Below, one piece after another: positions 42,347 to 51,518 of a DNA stretch of 64,000 nucleotides. How positions within the stretch are numbered: the stretch's first letter is position 1; each line of letters opens with the position of its first letter. Location of the stretch: assembly GCA_027622715.1 (NCBI GenBank), contig JAQBYN010000002.1, positions 18,464 to 82,463 of the forward strand, given 5' to 3'. The translations under genes and the position numbers were made by a program. The notes beneath the pieces were generated by a model. That model was not told the DNA's origin. It did no database searches and saw only the letters and a list, made by a program, of their open reading frames with translations. The DNA comes from Pseudomonadota bacterium. Its GTDB lineage: Bacteria > Pseudomonadota > Alphaproteobacteria > SHVP01.

Positions 42347-43165
42347 ATGGTGGCGGAACGCGCAGCTGACGAACAGGCGGAGATCGAGTCCAGCAAGGCG
42401 CCGCTGCTTGAGCATCTGACCGAACTGCGAAAAAGGTTGATGCAGGTCGTCATCTTTTTCCTGGTGGCATTTGTCATCGCCTATGTCTTCAAGGACGCGA
42501 TTTACACCTTCCTGGTGCAGCCGTATGCGGATGCGGTGCAAGGGCTAGAAGGTAAACGGCTGATCTACACCGCGTTGCAGGAGGCGTTCTTCACCTATCT
42601 TAAGGTGTCGATGTTCGCGGCTTTTTGGGTGACGTTCCCGTTCCTGGCAATGCAGATATGGAAGTTCGCGGCGCCTGGTCTGTACCGTAACGAGCGCGGT
42701 GCGTTCCTGCCGTTTCTAGTAGCAACACCCGTCTTGTTCACCGCCGGCGCGGCGTTGGTCTACTACATGATCATTCCGCTGGCGTGGCGCTTTTTTCTCG
42801 GGTTCGAGTCGCCAGGCGGCGAGGGCACGCTCCCGATCGAACTTGAGGCCAAGGTTGGCGAGTATCTGTCGCTCGTCATGAAACTGATTTTGGCATTCGG
42901 AATTGCGTTCCAGATGCCTGTGGTTCTGACGCTCCTTGCCAGGGCCGGAATCATTTCAGCCAGTTCGCTTGCCAAAAAGCGTCGCTATGCCGTTGTTATC
43001 GTGTTCGCCATTGCCGCGATTCTGACCCCGCCAGACCTGATCAGTCAGATTGGTCTCGGGGTGCCGATGCTGCTGCTCTACGAGATTTCAATCCTATTGG
43101 CCCGTGGAGTCGAGAAGCGTCGCGCCGCGCGCGATGCGGCTGATGAGGCGGAACTGGACGATTAG
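42347..43165 (+). CDS. tatC: Twin-arginine translocase subunit TatC
   Basis: 272-residue, six-helix membrane receptor for twin-arginine signal peptides. LLEHLTELRKRLMQVVIFFL is the diagnostic N-terminal sequence; the periplasmic loop FTYLKVSMFAAFWVTFPFLAMQIWKFAAPGLY and the helix 4-5 region LAFGIAFQMPVVLTLLARAG are conserved. The C-terminal tail is cytosolic and charged (RRAARDAADEAELDD). Follows tatB by 12 bp. Confidence 0.95.
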   Translation: MVAERAADEQAEIESSKAPLLEHLTELRKRLMQVVIFFLVAFVIAYVFKDAIYTFLVQPYADAVQGLEGKRLIYTALQEAFFTYLKVSMFAAFWVTFPFLAMQIWKFAAPGLYRNERGAFLPFLVATPVLFTAGAALVYYMIIPLAWRFFLGFESPGGEGTLPIELEAKVGEYLSLVMKLILAFGIAFQMPVVLTLLARAGIISASSLAKKRRYAVVIVFAIAAILTPPDLISQIGLGVPMLLLYEISILLARGVEKRRAARDAADEAELDD

Positions 43166-43213
43166 GCACGGGCCGCCTTTACGAGATTCGGCGCGGCCCC
43201 TATAAAAGCGGCC

Positions 43214-44491
43214 ATGCACGACATTCGATTCATTCGCGAGAACCCAGCCGATTTCGATGCCGGGATGAAGCGTCGCGGGCTCGCCCCGCAGGCAGCGGCG
43301 ATCCTTGCCCTCGACGAACAACGCCGCGCCGTGCAAACGGCCCTGCAAGACGCGCAGAAGAAGCGCAACGATGCGTCCAAACTGGTGGGCAATGCCAAAG
43401 GCAGCGGCGATGACGCCGAGGCGACGCGCCTAATGGGCGAGGTTGCCGATCTCAAGACCCAAATTCAGGACAACGAAACGCGCGACCGCACGCTTGGTGA
43501 GGAATTGCACACCCTGCTCGCGGGCTTGCCCAATATTCCCGCCGCCGATGTACCCGACGGTTTGAGCGAAGACGACAACGTCGAGCTGCGCCGCTGGGGT
43601 AACAAGCCGGCGTTCGACTTTGCCCCCAAAGATCACGTCGAACTTGGTGAAGCGCTTGGGCTGATGGATTTCGAGGCGGCGGCGCGGATGTCCGGTGCAC
43701 GCTTCGTCGTGTTGAAAGGCGTGTTAGCGCGTCTTGAACGGGCGTTGGGCCAGTTCATGCTTGATATCCAGACCGGCGAAAACGGCTACACCGAGATCTC
43801 GCCGCCGTTGCTGGTGCGCGACGAGGCAGCGTTCGGCGTCGGACAGCTCCCCAAGTTTGCCGATGACCTGTTTCGGACGACAAACGATCTTTGGCTAATC
43901 TCGACCTCGGAAGTGCCGCTGTCGAATTTGGTGCGAGAACAGATCGTCGATCAGGCCGACCTCCCGATCCGGGTGACGGCACTGACGCCATGTTTTCGAT
44001 CCGAAGCGGGCGCTGCAGGCAAGGATACCCGCGGCATGATTCGTCAGCATCAGTTCCACAAAGTGGAAATTGTCTCGATCGTCGCCTCGCAAACGGCTTC
44101 GGACGAACATGAACGTCTGACCAATAGCGCCGAAGAAGTACTCAAGCGGCTTGATCTACATTACCGCGTGGTCGTGCTGTGCACGGGGGACCTCGGATTT
44201 TCCAATGCGAAGACCTACGACATTGAAGTGTGGTTGCCGGGCCAGGATAGCTTTCGTGAAATCTCGTCGTGCTCGCACTACACCGACTTTCAGGCGCGCC
44301 GCATGAACGCGCGCTACCGCGCGGCGGGCGAGAAGGGGACGCACTTCGTCCACACCCTGAACGGTTCCGGCCTCGCGGTGGGCCGTACCTTGGTCGCAGT
44401 TCTGGAAAACTACCAGCAGGCTGACGGTTCGATCATCGTACCTGATGTATTGCGGCCCTATATGCGCGGTGTCGAGGTAATCGGGCCATGA
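43214..44491 (+). CDS. serS: Seryl-tRNA synthetase
   Basis: 425-residue class II aminoacyl-tRNA synthetase. N-terminal coiled-coil tRNA-binding arm (~25-110; [20 protein letters not shown]). Motif 2 [20 protein letters not shown] with the serine/ATP site TSEVPLSNL; motif 3 [20 protein letters not shown]. Full length, ATG 43214. It overlaps surE by four bases. Confidence 0.97.
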   Translation: MHDIRFIRENPADFDAGMKRRGLAPQAAAILALDEQRRAVQTALQDAQKKRNDASKLVGNAKGSGDDAEATRLMGEVADLKTQIQDNETRDRTLGEELHTLLAGLPNIPAADVPDGLSEDDNVELRRWGNKPAFDFAPKDHVELGEALGLMDFEAAARMSGARFVVLKGVLARLERALGQFMLDIQTGENGYTEISPPLLVRDEAAFGVGQLPKFADDLFRTTNDLWLISTSEVPLSNLVREQIVDQADLPIRVTALTPCFRSEAGAAGKDTRGMIRQHQFHKVEIVSIVASQTASDEHERLTNSAEEVLKRLDLHYRVVVLCTGDLGFSNAKTYDIEVWLPGQDSFREISSCSHYTDFQARRMNARYRAAGEKGTHFVHTLNGSGLAVGRTLVAVLENYQQADGSIIVPDVLRPYMRGVEVIGP

Positions 44492-45258
44492 CCGTTACAC
44501 CCCTGCGCATCCTCGTCACCAATGATGACGGGATTAACGCGCCCGGTTTGAAGGTCTTGGAAAAGATCGCGCGGGCGCTGAGCGACGACATTTGGGTTGT
44601 GGCGCCCGAACACGAACAAAGCGGTGCATCGCATTCGCTGACGCTGACGGATCCGCTGCGCGTTCGTCACATCTCTAAGCGGCGATTTGCGGTCGATGGC
44701 ACGCCGACCGATTGCGTTGTGATGGCAATCAACATGATCGTTGAAGGACGCAAGCCGGACCTCTTGCTATCCGGCGTCAATCGTGGCTCGAACGTGGCCG
44801 AGGACGTGACCTATTCGGGCACGGTTGCGGCGGCGATGGAGGGGACGCTGTTGGGTATCCCATCAATTGCGATGAGTCAGGTGTTTGCGCGGCCTGAACC
44901 GATCCACTGGAGTACGGCCGAAAAACACGGTCCTGGGGTGGTGCGCAAATTGCGCAAGGCGGGTTGGCCCACCGATGTCCTCATCAACGTTAATTTTCCG
45001 CCGGTCAAAGCGCATGCCGTCACCGGTACCGTCGTGACGGTTCAAGGTCGGCGCGACGTCGGCAAGATCAAAATACATGAGCGCGAGGACCCGCGCGGGG
45101 GCAACTACTATTGGCTTGGGTTCAGGCGGCAACAGGGTAAGACGGGCGCGGCCACCGATCTCGGTGCAACGATGCGTGGCCAAATCTCTGTAACGCCGTT
45201 GAAGATGAACTTCACACACGGGGCCACCAGAAAGGCCCTGCAGGCGATCTTCAAGTGA
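44488..45258 (+). CDS. surE: 5'/3'-nucleotidase SurE
   Basis: 256-residue metal-dependent nucleoside monophosphate phosphatase. [18 protein letters not shown] (metal Asp pair), [17 protein letters not shown] with Ser, and [28 protein letters not shown] with the metal Asn are all family signatures. Coupled to serS (ATGA) and to pcm (GTGA), reproducing the classic surE-pcm pair. Confidence 0.96.
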   Translation: MTVTPLRILVTNDDGINAPGLKVLEKIARALSDDIWVVAPEHEQSGASHSLTLTDPLRVRHISKRRFAVDGTPTDCVVMAINMIVEGRKPDLLLSGVNRGSNVAEDVTYSGTVAAAMEGTLLGIPSIAMSQVFARPEPIHWSTAEKHGPGVVRKLRKAGWPTDVLINVNFPPVKAHAVTGTVVTVQGRRDVGKIKIHEREDPRGGNYYWLGFRRQQGKTGAATDLGATMRGQISVTPLKMNFTHGATRKALQAIFK

Positions 45259-45920
45259 TCCAGGACGCGCGCAAGATCCGCTTGATCATGGAGCTGCGCC
45301 AGCAGGGCATTGCCGATACCCGGGTCTTATCCGCGATCGAACGCGTCCCGCGTGAGCTTTTCGTTTCGCCGTCCTTCGTCGATCAAGCCTATGAGAACAC
45401 GGCGTTGCCCATCGAAGAGGGGCAGACGATCAGCCAACCCTATGTAGTTGCCTTCATGACCCAGGCGCTGGACGTCAAACCGCGCTCGCGCGTTCTTGAG
45501 ATCGGCACCGGGTCGGGCTATCAGGCCGCCGTGTTGGCGCAACTTTGCCGCCGGGTTTTCACAGTTGAGCGCTTTCGGTCGTTATTGCGCCACGCAGAAG
45601 AGAAATTCAAGAACGCGCGGATCAACAATATCGTTACGCGCCTTGGTGACGGCGCCCAGGGATGGCCGGATTTGGCGCCGTTCGACCGCATCATCGTAAC
45701 CGCTGCTGCGCCGGAAGTGCCGGAAGCCCTCAAAGAACAGCTGTCCGACAATGGCGGCGTCTTAGTGATCCCGGTGGGGCGCGATTCGCAAGCCCAACAA
45801 ATCGTGAGGATCGTGCGCAACGGCGACTCATATTCGACGGAGGCGCTTATTCCGGTGCGGTTTGTCCCACTAATCTCCGGCGTCGTCCGCGAGAATAGTG
45901 CGGCGGTCTCTCAGAAGTAG
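45255..45920 (+). CDS. pcm: Protein-L-isoaspartate O-methyltransferase
   Basis: 221-residue SAM-dependent repair enzyme that methylates isoaspartyl residues in aged proteins. VPRELFVSPSFVDQAYEN, LPIEEGQTISQPYVVAFMTQ, SAM motif VLEIGTGSGYQAAVLAQL and the later GGVLVIPVGR are diagnostic. GTG 45255 overlaps the surE stop. Full length. Confidence 0.95.
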   Translation: MIQDARKIRLIMELRQQGIADTRVLSAIERVPRELFVSPSFVDQAYENTALPIEEGQTISQPYVVAFMTQALDVKPRSRVLEIGTGSGYQAAVLAQLCRRVFTVERFRSLLRHAEEKFKNARINNIVTRLGDGAQGWPDLAPFDRIIVTAAAPEVPEALKEQLSDNGGVLVIPVGRDSQAQQIVRIVRNGDSYSTEALIPVRFVPLISGVVRENSAAVSQK

Positions 45921-46035
45921 AAGGCGCCGCGAGCGACGGGCGTCACACCCGCTGACCATTGGACATCGCCAAACGCATCTGCATCGGGATAGACTCCGGT
46001 TTTTCCGGCTTTGATCTCTTGGGGGAGCCACGGCC

Positions 46036-46323
46036 ATGGTCGAAACAGCGACACCTTTTGTCTGGAACAGCGGCGGCGAAGCGGACGCCGCGCTCAAGGC
46101 CCTTATTTCCGCCGAAGTGAAACGGGCGCTCGACCACTTTGTGAGCAACGCCTATCTGATGCTTTTTGAAGATCGATTTACGGTCATTCTCGATGACGCT
46201 GGCCAGTTTCAAAAACCGTTCGATCTGGATAAATGGTTGGGACGCTTCGGTGAAGATGAAGCCGAGCAGCTGGCCGTCTTGAAAGAACGGATTGAGTCGC
46301 GATTGGCCGCGCTTCGCGGCTAG
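46036..46323 (+). CDS. Hypothetical protein, 95 aa
   Basis: Family not recognised. The product is acidic and mostly helical (AALKALISAEVKRALDHFVS; LDKWLGRFGEDEAEQLAVLK), with a short beta-like centre (YLMLFEDRFTVILDDAGQF). Trp10 and Trp67 are the only tryptophans. No leader or membrane helix. ATG 46036 follows GGGGGAG at suitable spacing and codon use matches the neighbours, so it is probably translated. It stands alone between pcm and a small membrane-protein gene. Confidence 0.6.
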   Translation: MVETATPFVWNSGGEADAALKALISAEVKRALDHFVSNAYLMLFEDRFTVILDDAGQFQKPFDLDKWLGRFGEDEAEQLAVLKERIESRLAALRG

Positions 46324-46402
46324 CACGCAATTGACGGGGGACGGCGCAAGAACGATTCGCTAGATTGGCGCTCCAGAGTCACGGATTTTCGAGGAAGTAA
46401 TC

Positions 46403-46543
46403 ATGGAATGGACCGACGAGGAACTTGCCGCGCCGATCAGCGATGAGACCAAAGAAGCCAGCCGACAGGGAAACCTGGAGATGGGCGCCTTTGTTCTGGC
46501 CGGTTGCATCCTGATCCTCTTGATGATGGCCCACGTTATTTGA
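46403..46543 (+). CDS. Small single-span membrane protein, 46 aa
   Basis: ATG 46403 preceded by GAGGAA encodes an acidic N-terminus (MEWTDEELAAPISDETKEAS) followed by a 17-residue hydrophobic helix (FVLAGCILILLMMAHVI) that runs to the stop. Good ribosome site, codon use and hydrophobic helix support a real small protein of unknown role, anchored by its C-terminus with the acidic part probably in the cytosol. It lies 72 bp upstream of the LysM/M23 lipoprotein gene. Confidence 0.55.
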   Translation: MEWTDEELAAPISDETKEASRQGNLEMGAFVLAGCILILLMMAHVI

Positions 46544-46614
46544 TCACGCCGATTCCAGATTTGCCCGCCGGTTGATCTGGCGGGGCGACCTGCGTTTATT
46601 TTCGGACCGGTCCG

Positions 46615-47520
46615 GTGAAAGAGGTGGCCTTGACCCTGCGACGGCTCGCGCCGCTCCTCCTATTCGGAATCATTTTGGCCGCTTGCGCCCGCAGTGTGCC
46701 GGCGCCGATCGACTACCGGATCACGGCGGTCATCGAACGCGCGCTGCGCGACGATGCGACGCGCCGCGCCGGCCTATCGCAGCGTCAGGCCATTCGCGAG
46801 CTTGGCGACGGTCCGATCTACACGGTTCGATCGGGCGATACGCTGGGCGCCATCGCGGACCGCTACGGCGTGAGCGCGAACGACATCATTCGTCTCAATG
46901 GGATCGGCGATCCCGACCGGATTTTCGTTGGGCAGGCCCTCATGTTGCCGGACTCGGCGCGGGTCCAGGTCGCCTTCGCCGAACCGCGAACATCGCGCCC
47001 CGCGGTTACGGTAGACGAGTCGGTCATCCCCAAGGACTCCGCACCCGCGCCGGCCCAACAAGCCCGCGTGCCGGCGACGCCGCCACCGACTAGACAGGCG
47101 TCGCGCGCGCCGATCGATCCGCCGTTTCAGGCATCCGGCGCCCAATTCGATTGGCCGGTTCGCGGGCGTATCTTGCAAACGTTTGGGCCGCAGGGCAGTG
47201 GCCGTATTAATGATGGAATCAATATCGCCGCCGACAACGGGGCGCCGGTGCGTGCGTCGGCCGACGGCGAGGTGATCTATGTTGGCGAGGAAGTGAAAAA
47301 CCTTGGGAATCTTTTGCTCATCCGCCATGCCCAGGGCTGGATTACCGCCTACGCGCATACCGACGCGGTCGCGGTGCGCCGGGGTGAGCAGGTGCGCCAA
47401 GGTCAAACGATCGCCCGCGCTGGCCGTACCAACGGCGACGCCGGCCAAGTACATTTCCAGCTGCGCCGCGGCACCGAACCGGTCGATCCGCTAACGCGTC
47501 TGCCGAAGCAGGCGGGGTAG
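46615..47520 (+). CDS. LysM/M23-domain lipoprotein, NlpD-like
   Basis: 301 residues from GTG 46615. Lipoprotein leader with lipobox LAAC (FGIILAACARSV). LysM domain ~72-120 (YTVRSGDTLGAIADRYGVS). A Pro/Ala-rich linker leads to an M23 fold ~180-295 with GEVIYVGEEVKNLGNLLLIRH and VHFQLRRGTEPVDP. The first zinc motif HxGxD is replaced by NDGIN, so it should not be a peptidase; NlpD and EnvC are similarly degenerate and activate cell-wall amidases. The surE-pcm-nlpD order supports that role. Confidence 0.85.
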   Translation: MKEVALTLRRLAPLLLFGIILAACARSVPAPIDYRITAVIERALRDDATRRAGLSQRQAIRELGDGPIYTVRSGDTLGAIADRYGVSANDIIRLNGIGDPDRIFVGQALMLPDSARVQVAFAEPRTSRPAVTVDESVIPKDSAPAPAQQARVPATPPPTRQASRAPIDPPFQASGAQFDWPVRGRILQTFGPQGSGRINDGINIAADNGAPVRASADGEVIYVGEEVKNLGNLLLIRHAQGWITAYAHTDAVAVRRGEQVRQGQTIARAGRTNGDAGQVHFQLRRGTEPVDPLTRLPKQAG

Positions 47521-47543
47521 GGCCGGGGCTTCCTGGCGTTAGA

Positions 47544-48530
47544 TCAGTTGGCGTTCGCGTAGAGCCCGGCTTGGATCGCGCGTTCCTGCACCAGCGCGAG
47601 CACGGTATCGATCATCGGTGACGGCGTGTCGGTCAGGCGCGCGAGTTCTTGCACAACCGTGACCAGCGCGTCGATCTCCATCGGGCGGCCGCGTTCGAGG
47701 TCTTGCAGCATCGACGTCCGGTGCGCGCCGACGGCAACGGCGCCCTCGATGCGTTTGTCGACATCAATGGCAAATTTGATCCCAAGTTTTTCGGCGATGG
47801 TTTGCGCCTCGACCATCATGGCGCGCACCACGGCGCGGGTACTGGGGTCGCCGCCGATTTCTTCGAGCGTCGCATGGGTGAGGGCGCTGACCGGGTTGAA
47901 CGACAGGTTGCCCCACAGCTTGATCCAGATTTCGTCTCGGACGCGCGGCCGTACCGGCGCTTTGAAGCCGCCGGCGATCAGCGCCTTGGACAGCGCCACG
48001 ACGCGCGCGCTCTTTTCCCCGGAAGGCTCGCCCAACGAGAACCGGTCGCCCTCGATGTGGGTGATGACCCCGGGGGCGGTGACCTCGCAGGCCGGATAGA
48101 CCACGCAACCGATCATCCGCGCGGGCCCGAGGATACGCCATTGGGCATCGTCGGGATCGATGCTGCGCAACCGCTTATCGTGCCACGGCCCGTCGAGACC
48201 ATAGAAGTACCACCACGGCACCCCGTTGACCGCCCATACGACGGCGGTATCGGGGCCAAGCAACGTCGCGATTTGGTCAAGCGCCGGGATCACCGAATGC
48301 GCCTTAAGGGTGACGATCACATAGTCCTGTGGCCCCAGTGTTGATGGATCGTCGGTTGCGCGCACAGACGCTTTGCTGGTCTCGCCGTCCTTGATCAGCG
48401 TCAGACCGTGGGCTTGAACCGCCGCGAGGTGTGGGCCGCGCGCGACCAGCGATACGGCGGCGCCCACGTCGGCCAGCCCGGCGCCGAGATAGCCGCCGAT
48501 GGCGCCGGCTCCGTAGATGCAAATCTTCAT
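47544..48530 (-). CDS. Ketopantoate reductase (ApbA/PanE) family protein
   Basis: 328-residue NADPH-dependent reductase fold: N-terminal GAGAIGGYLGAGLADVG (6-22), the substrate-domain KLWGNLSFNPVSALTHATLE with catalytic Lys and Asn, and the helical C-terminal domain. PanE reduces 2-dehydropantoate in CoA synthesis, but many paralogues act on other 2-oxo acids. Its ATG overlaps the stop of the acyl-CoA synthetase gene, so a catabolic or biosynthetic partner of that enzyme is more likely than housekeeping pantothenate synthesis. Confidence 0.85.
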   Translation of the reverse strand: MKICIYGAGAIGGYLGAGLADVGAAVSLVARGPHLAAVQAHGLTLIKDGETSKASVRATDDPSTLGPQDYVIVTLKAHSVIPALDQIATLLGPDTAVVWAVNGVPWWYFYGLDGPWHDKRLRSIDPDDAQWRILGPARMIGCVVYPACEVTAPGVITHIEGDRFSLGEPSGEKSARVVALSKALIAGGFKAPVRPRVRDEIWIKLWGNLSFNPVSALTHATLEEIGGDPSTRAVVRAMMVEAQTIAEKLGIKFAIDVDKRIEGAVAVGAHRTSMLQDLERGRPMEIDALVTVVQELARLTDTPSPMIDTVLALVQERAIQAGLYANAN

Positions 48531-50044
48531 CCCGAGAGGTGGAGCTTTTCCGCCAGCCCAATGCGCTGCACCTTGCCGGTCGCGCCCTTGGGAATTTCAT
48601 CCAAGATCACGATGCGGCGCGGCACTTTGAACCCGGCGAGGTGTTCGGCGACGAAGGCGCGCAGCGTTTTCTCATCGGCGGTGGCGTTTTCGTGCAGCAC
48701 AACGGCGGCGGCAACGTCCTCCCCCAGTTTGTCGTGCGGCACCGCGAAGGTAACGGCCTGGGCGACGGCGGCATGCGCCATCAAGACGTTGTCGACCTCA
48801 ACCGGCGCGATCTTCTCGCCGCCGCGATTGATAATTTCCTTGAGCCGACCGGTAATCGTTAAGAATCCGTCGTCGTCGAGGATGCCTTGGTCGCCGGTGC
48901 GGAACCAGCCGTCGGTAAAAGCCGTCGCATTGGCATCTGGGTTGTTTTCGTAACTCGCCGTGACATTCTCGCCGCGGATGACGACTTCACCGGTCTCTCC
49001 TTGGGCCACCAATACGCCGGCGGTATCCATGATGGCGACCTCCGGCCCTGCCGCCGCGCCGACACTGCCCGCTTTGCGGGTGCCGGGCGGCAGCTGATTG
49101 CTCGTCATCTGATGGCTCGCCTCAGTCATCCCATAAGATTCGATGACCGGCGCGCCGAACACGTCCTCGAGATCACGCATGACGGGCGGCGGTAGCGATG
49201 ATGAGGAGGACCGAATGAACCGCAGCGCCATGTTGGCGACAATCTCTTTGTTGCGGGCGGCGCGGGACAATATTGCCTGATGCATGGTCGGCACCGCAGT
49301 GTACCACGTTGGTTGCACGGCCTCGAACCAGCCAAAAATGCGCAACGCGTTGAAGCCCGGGGTGCAGTGTACCGATGCTCCGGCGCCAAGCGACGCGGAG
49401 ACCGCGGCGATCAATCCGTGAATGTGAAACAACGGCATGACGTTCAGGCAGCGGTCATTCGGAGTCAGACTTAGTGTGGCCCCGATGTTGCGGGCCGAGG
49501 CCGCAATATTGGTATGCGACAACGGCACGATCTTGGGCCGCGACGTGGTGCCGGAGGTATGAAGCACGAGGGCGATATCGTCGGCGGCGGCGGGTCCACC
49601 TGACACCAGTTCCCCAGCGCTCGGCCCTTCGAGGCTAAACGTGCCTGCGGGCGCGGCGAGGTCGGGGGTGAGCGTCAAGATGACAATGCCGAGTTCTCGG
49701 GCGACCTCAACCGCCGGCGTCTCGTCGTCGGCCTGGACGATCAAAGCCTTGGCATTCAGATCCTCAAGGTAAAATCGAAACTCATCGGCGCGGTAGGCCG
49801 GGTTGAGCGGGGCGGTGGTGGCGGTGGCGGAAATGGCAATGAAAGCGGCTGCCATCTCAGGGCCATTCGGCAGCACGATCGCGACGCGGTCGTTGCGCCC
49901 GATCCCCAGCGCGTTGAGCGTTGCGGTTGTCTTGTCGGTGAGTGCCCGGAGCTCCCCAAAGGTCAGCGCGACCCGGTCCGGCGCACCGATGGCTGGGGCG
50001 TCGGGGTCGTGCCCAGCAAGCGCGTGATGGAGCAATTTAGTCAC
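48527..50044 (-). CDS. Acyl-CoA synthetase (AMP-forming ligase)
   Basis: 505-residue ANL-superfamily enzyme from GTG 50044. P-loop LVLHTSGTTSRPKIVPLSH (~160), SYGMTEASHQM (A5 region), GWFRTGDQGILDDDGFL (A7), KEIINRGGEKIAPVEVDN (A8) and catalytic Lys in PKGATGKVQRIG near the end. It activates a carboxylic acid to the adenylate and then the CoA thioester. The pattern resembles oxalyl-CoA/short-acid ligases, but the substrate is not certain. Four bp after the DUF815 ATPase gene on the same strand, and coupled to the reductase gene. Confidence 0.9.
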   Translation of the reverse strand: MTKLLHHALAGHDPDAPAIGAPDRVALTFGELRALTDKTTATLNALGIGRNDRVAIVLPNGPEMAAAFIAISATATTAPLNPAYRADEFRFYLEDLNAKALIVQADDETPAVEVARELGIVILTLTPDLAAPAGTFSLEGPSAGELVSGGPAAADDIALVLHTSGTTSRPKIVPLSHTNIAASARNIGATLSLTPNDRCLNVMPLFHIHGLIAAVSASLGAGASVHCTPGFNALRIFGWFEAVQPTWYTAVPTMHQAILSRAARNKEIVANMALRFIRSSSSSLPPPVMRDLEDVFGAPVIESYGMTEASHQMTSNQLPPGTRKAGSVGAAAGPEVAIMDTAGVLVAQGETGEVVIRGENVTASYENNPDANATAFTDGWFRTGDQGILDDDGFLTITGRLKEIINRGGEKIAPVEVDNVLMAHAAVAQAVTFAVPHDKLGEDVAAAVVLHENATADEKTLRAFVAEHLAGFKVPRRIVILDEIPKGATGKVQRIGLAEKLHLSG

Positions 50045-50048
50045 GGCG

Positions 50049-50903
50049 TCAGACGCTCTTGCCTTGCCGGCCGGCCAGGTCCTGGATGAACTGCCAGGCG
50101 ACGCGACCGGAGCGCGCGCCGCGCGTCATCGACCACTCGATCGCCTCGGCGTGAAGCTGGTCGGCGTCCATCCTGAGGCCGAGTTCGCCGACATACCCCG
50201 CGATCATCGCGAGGTACTCCTCTTGATTGCAACTATGAAAGCCGAGCCATAGCCCAAATCGATCCGACAACGACACTTTCTCCTCGACCGATTCGGATGG
50301 GTTGATCGCGGTGGAACGTTCGTTCTCGATCATGTCGCGCGGCATTAAATGGCGGCGGTTGGACGTCGCATAGAAGATGACGTTGGCGGGGCGGCCTTCT
50401 AGCCCGCCCTCAAGGACGGCCTTGAGGGATTTGTAACTGGTGTCCGCGGTGTCGAACGACAGGTCGTCGCAAAACAAGATGCAGCGGCGCGGCGCGGCGG
50501 CAAGAACGGTCAGCAGGTGCGGCAGCGTCGGGATGTCTTCTCGGTGAATCTCAACCAGCACCAGCGCACCCGGCGTTTCTTTATTGATCGCGGCGTGCAC
50601 GGCCTTAACCAACGAACTCTTGCCCATACCGCGTGCGCCCCAAAGCAGCGCGTTGTTGGCGGCGTGACCCATGGTAAAGCGGCGGGTGTTGTCCAGCAGC
50701 GTGTCTCGGACCCGGTCGATCCCGACCAGCAAGGCTAGATCGACATGGGCGACATCGGGTACCGGCTGGAGACGACTGCCCTGGGCGTGCCAAACGAAGG
50801 CGTCGGCGCTCGCTAGATCGGCGGGCGGCAAAGTCGCGGGCTGCAGCCCCTCCAGCGCATCGGCGATGCGGGTTAACAAAGGTTTGAGATCGGGGTCGCT
50901 CAT
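50049..50903 (-). CDS. DUF815 family AAA-type ATPase
   Basis: 284 residues. Walker A LLWGARGMGKSSLVKAVHA (~85), Walker B CILFCDDLSFD (~135), sensor-like VIFYATSNRRHLMPRD, then SDRFGLWLGFHSCNQEEYLAM and a C-terminal helical lid. The cellular role of this family is unresolved; an ATP-dependent remodelling function is inferred. In alphaproteobacteria it often sits beside yajC-secDF, as here, where it is divergent from yajC. Confidence 0.9.
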   Translation of the reverse strand: MSDPDLKPLLTRIADALEGLQPATLPPADLASADAFVWHAQGSRLQPVPDVAHVDLALLVGIDRVRDTLLDNTRRFTMGHAANNALLWGARGMGKSSLVKAVHAAINKETPGALVLVEIHREDIPTLPHLLTVLAAAPRRCILFCDDLSFDTADTSYKSLKAVLEGGLEGRPANVIFYATSNRRHLMPRDMIENERSTAINPSESVEEKVSLSDRFGLWLGFHSCNQEEYLAMIAGYVGELGLRMDADQLHAEAIEWSMTRGARSGRVAWQFIQDLAGRQGKSV

Positions 50904-51018
50904 AGCCAGACCCTACGTCGGCTCGGTCGCGAAGCAAAGTCTCAAGAGGATGCGCCAACGGGCCGCCCTGCGCCAAGAATTGGCCCTGGGAATGACCTGG
51001 AAGGAACGGTTCGGCGGT

Positions 51019-51046
51019 TTGCAATCGGGCACCGGGTCGTTATAGT
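51019..51046 (+). promoter_or_regulatory. Sigma-70-type promoter for yajC-secDF
   Basis: TTGCAA (51019-51024) and TATAGT (51041-51046) are separated by 16 bp and match the -35 and -10 consensus at 4/6 and 5/6 positions. The yajC ATG is 35 bp further on with GGGAG before it. Confidence 0.5.
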
Positions 51047-51081
51047 CCGCCAGCCATTTGGGCTAAATCTCGGGAGTTTCC

Positions 51082-51432
51082 ATGTTGATTTCGATGGCCT
51101 TTGCACAAGGGGCTGAGGGCGCTGGCGGTCTTTTTGGCGGCGGCGGTGGGATTGTGAGTCTGCTCCCACTGGTTCTGATTTTCGTCGTTTTTTACTTCTT
51201 GCTGATTCGGCCGCAACAGAAAAAAGTCAAGGTTCACCGGGCCATGGTGAGCAATCTTCGCCGCGGCGACAACATCGTCACCGGTGGCGGGATTATTGGA
51301 AAAGTGACCAAGGTCCTGGACGACAATCGTGTCGAGGTGGAGATCGCGGACGGCGTTCGCGTTCAGGTCGCGCGTGGGACCATTCAAGACGTGGTGACCC
51401 GCAGTGAGCCCGTTCCCGAGGACAAGAAGTAG
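51082..51432 (+). CDS. yajC: Preprotein translocase accessory subunit YajC
   Basis: 116 residues. Gly-rich N-terminus, one membrane helix (VSLLPLVLIFVVFYFLLIRP) followed by the diagnostic QQKKVKVHRAMVSNLRRGD and a small beta-rich cytosolic domain (VTGGGIIGKVTKVLDDNRVE). It associates with SecDF at the Sec channel. First gene of yajC-secD-secF. Confidence 0.95.
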   Translation: MLISMAFAQGAEGAGGLFGGGGGIVSLLPLVLIFVVFYFLLIRPQQKKVKVHRAMVSNLRRGDNIVTGGGIIGKVTKVLDDNRVEVEIADGVRVQVARGTIQDVVTRSEPVPEDKK

Positions 51433-51518
51433 CGTCCGATCAACCCGGCCGGGATTTTCGGAACGGGATTCCCACAGCGGGCGATTTGGACCTTCGAGGA
51501 TTGAGCAGGCGCCGTTAG

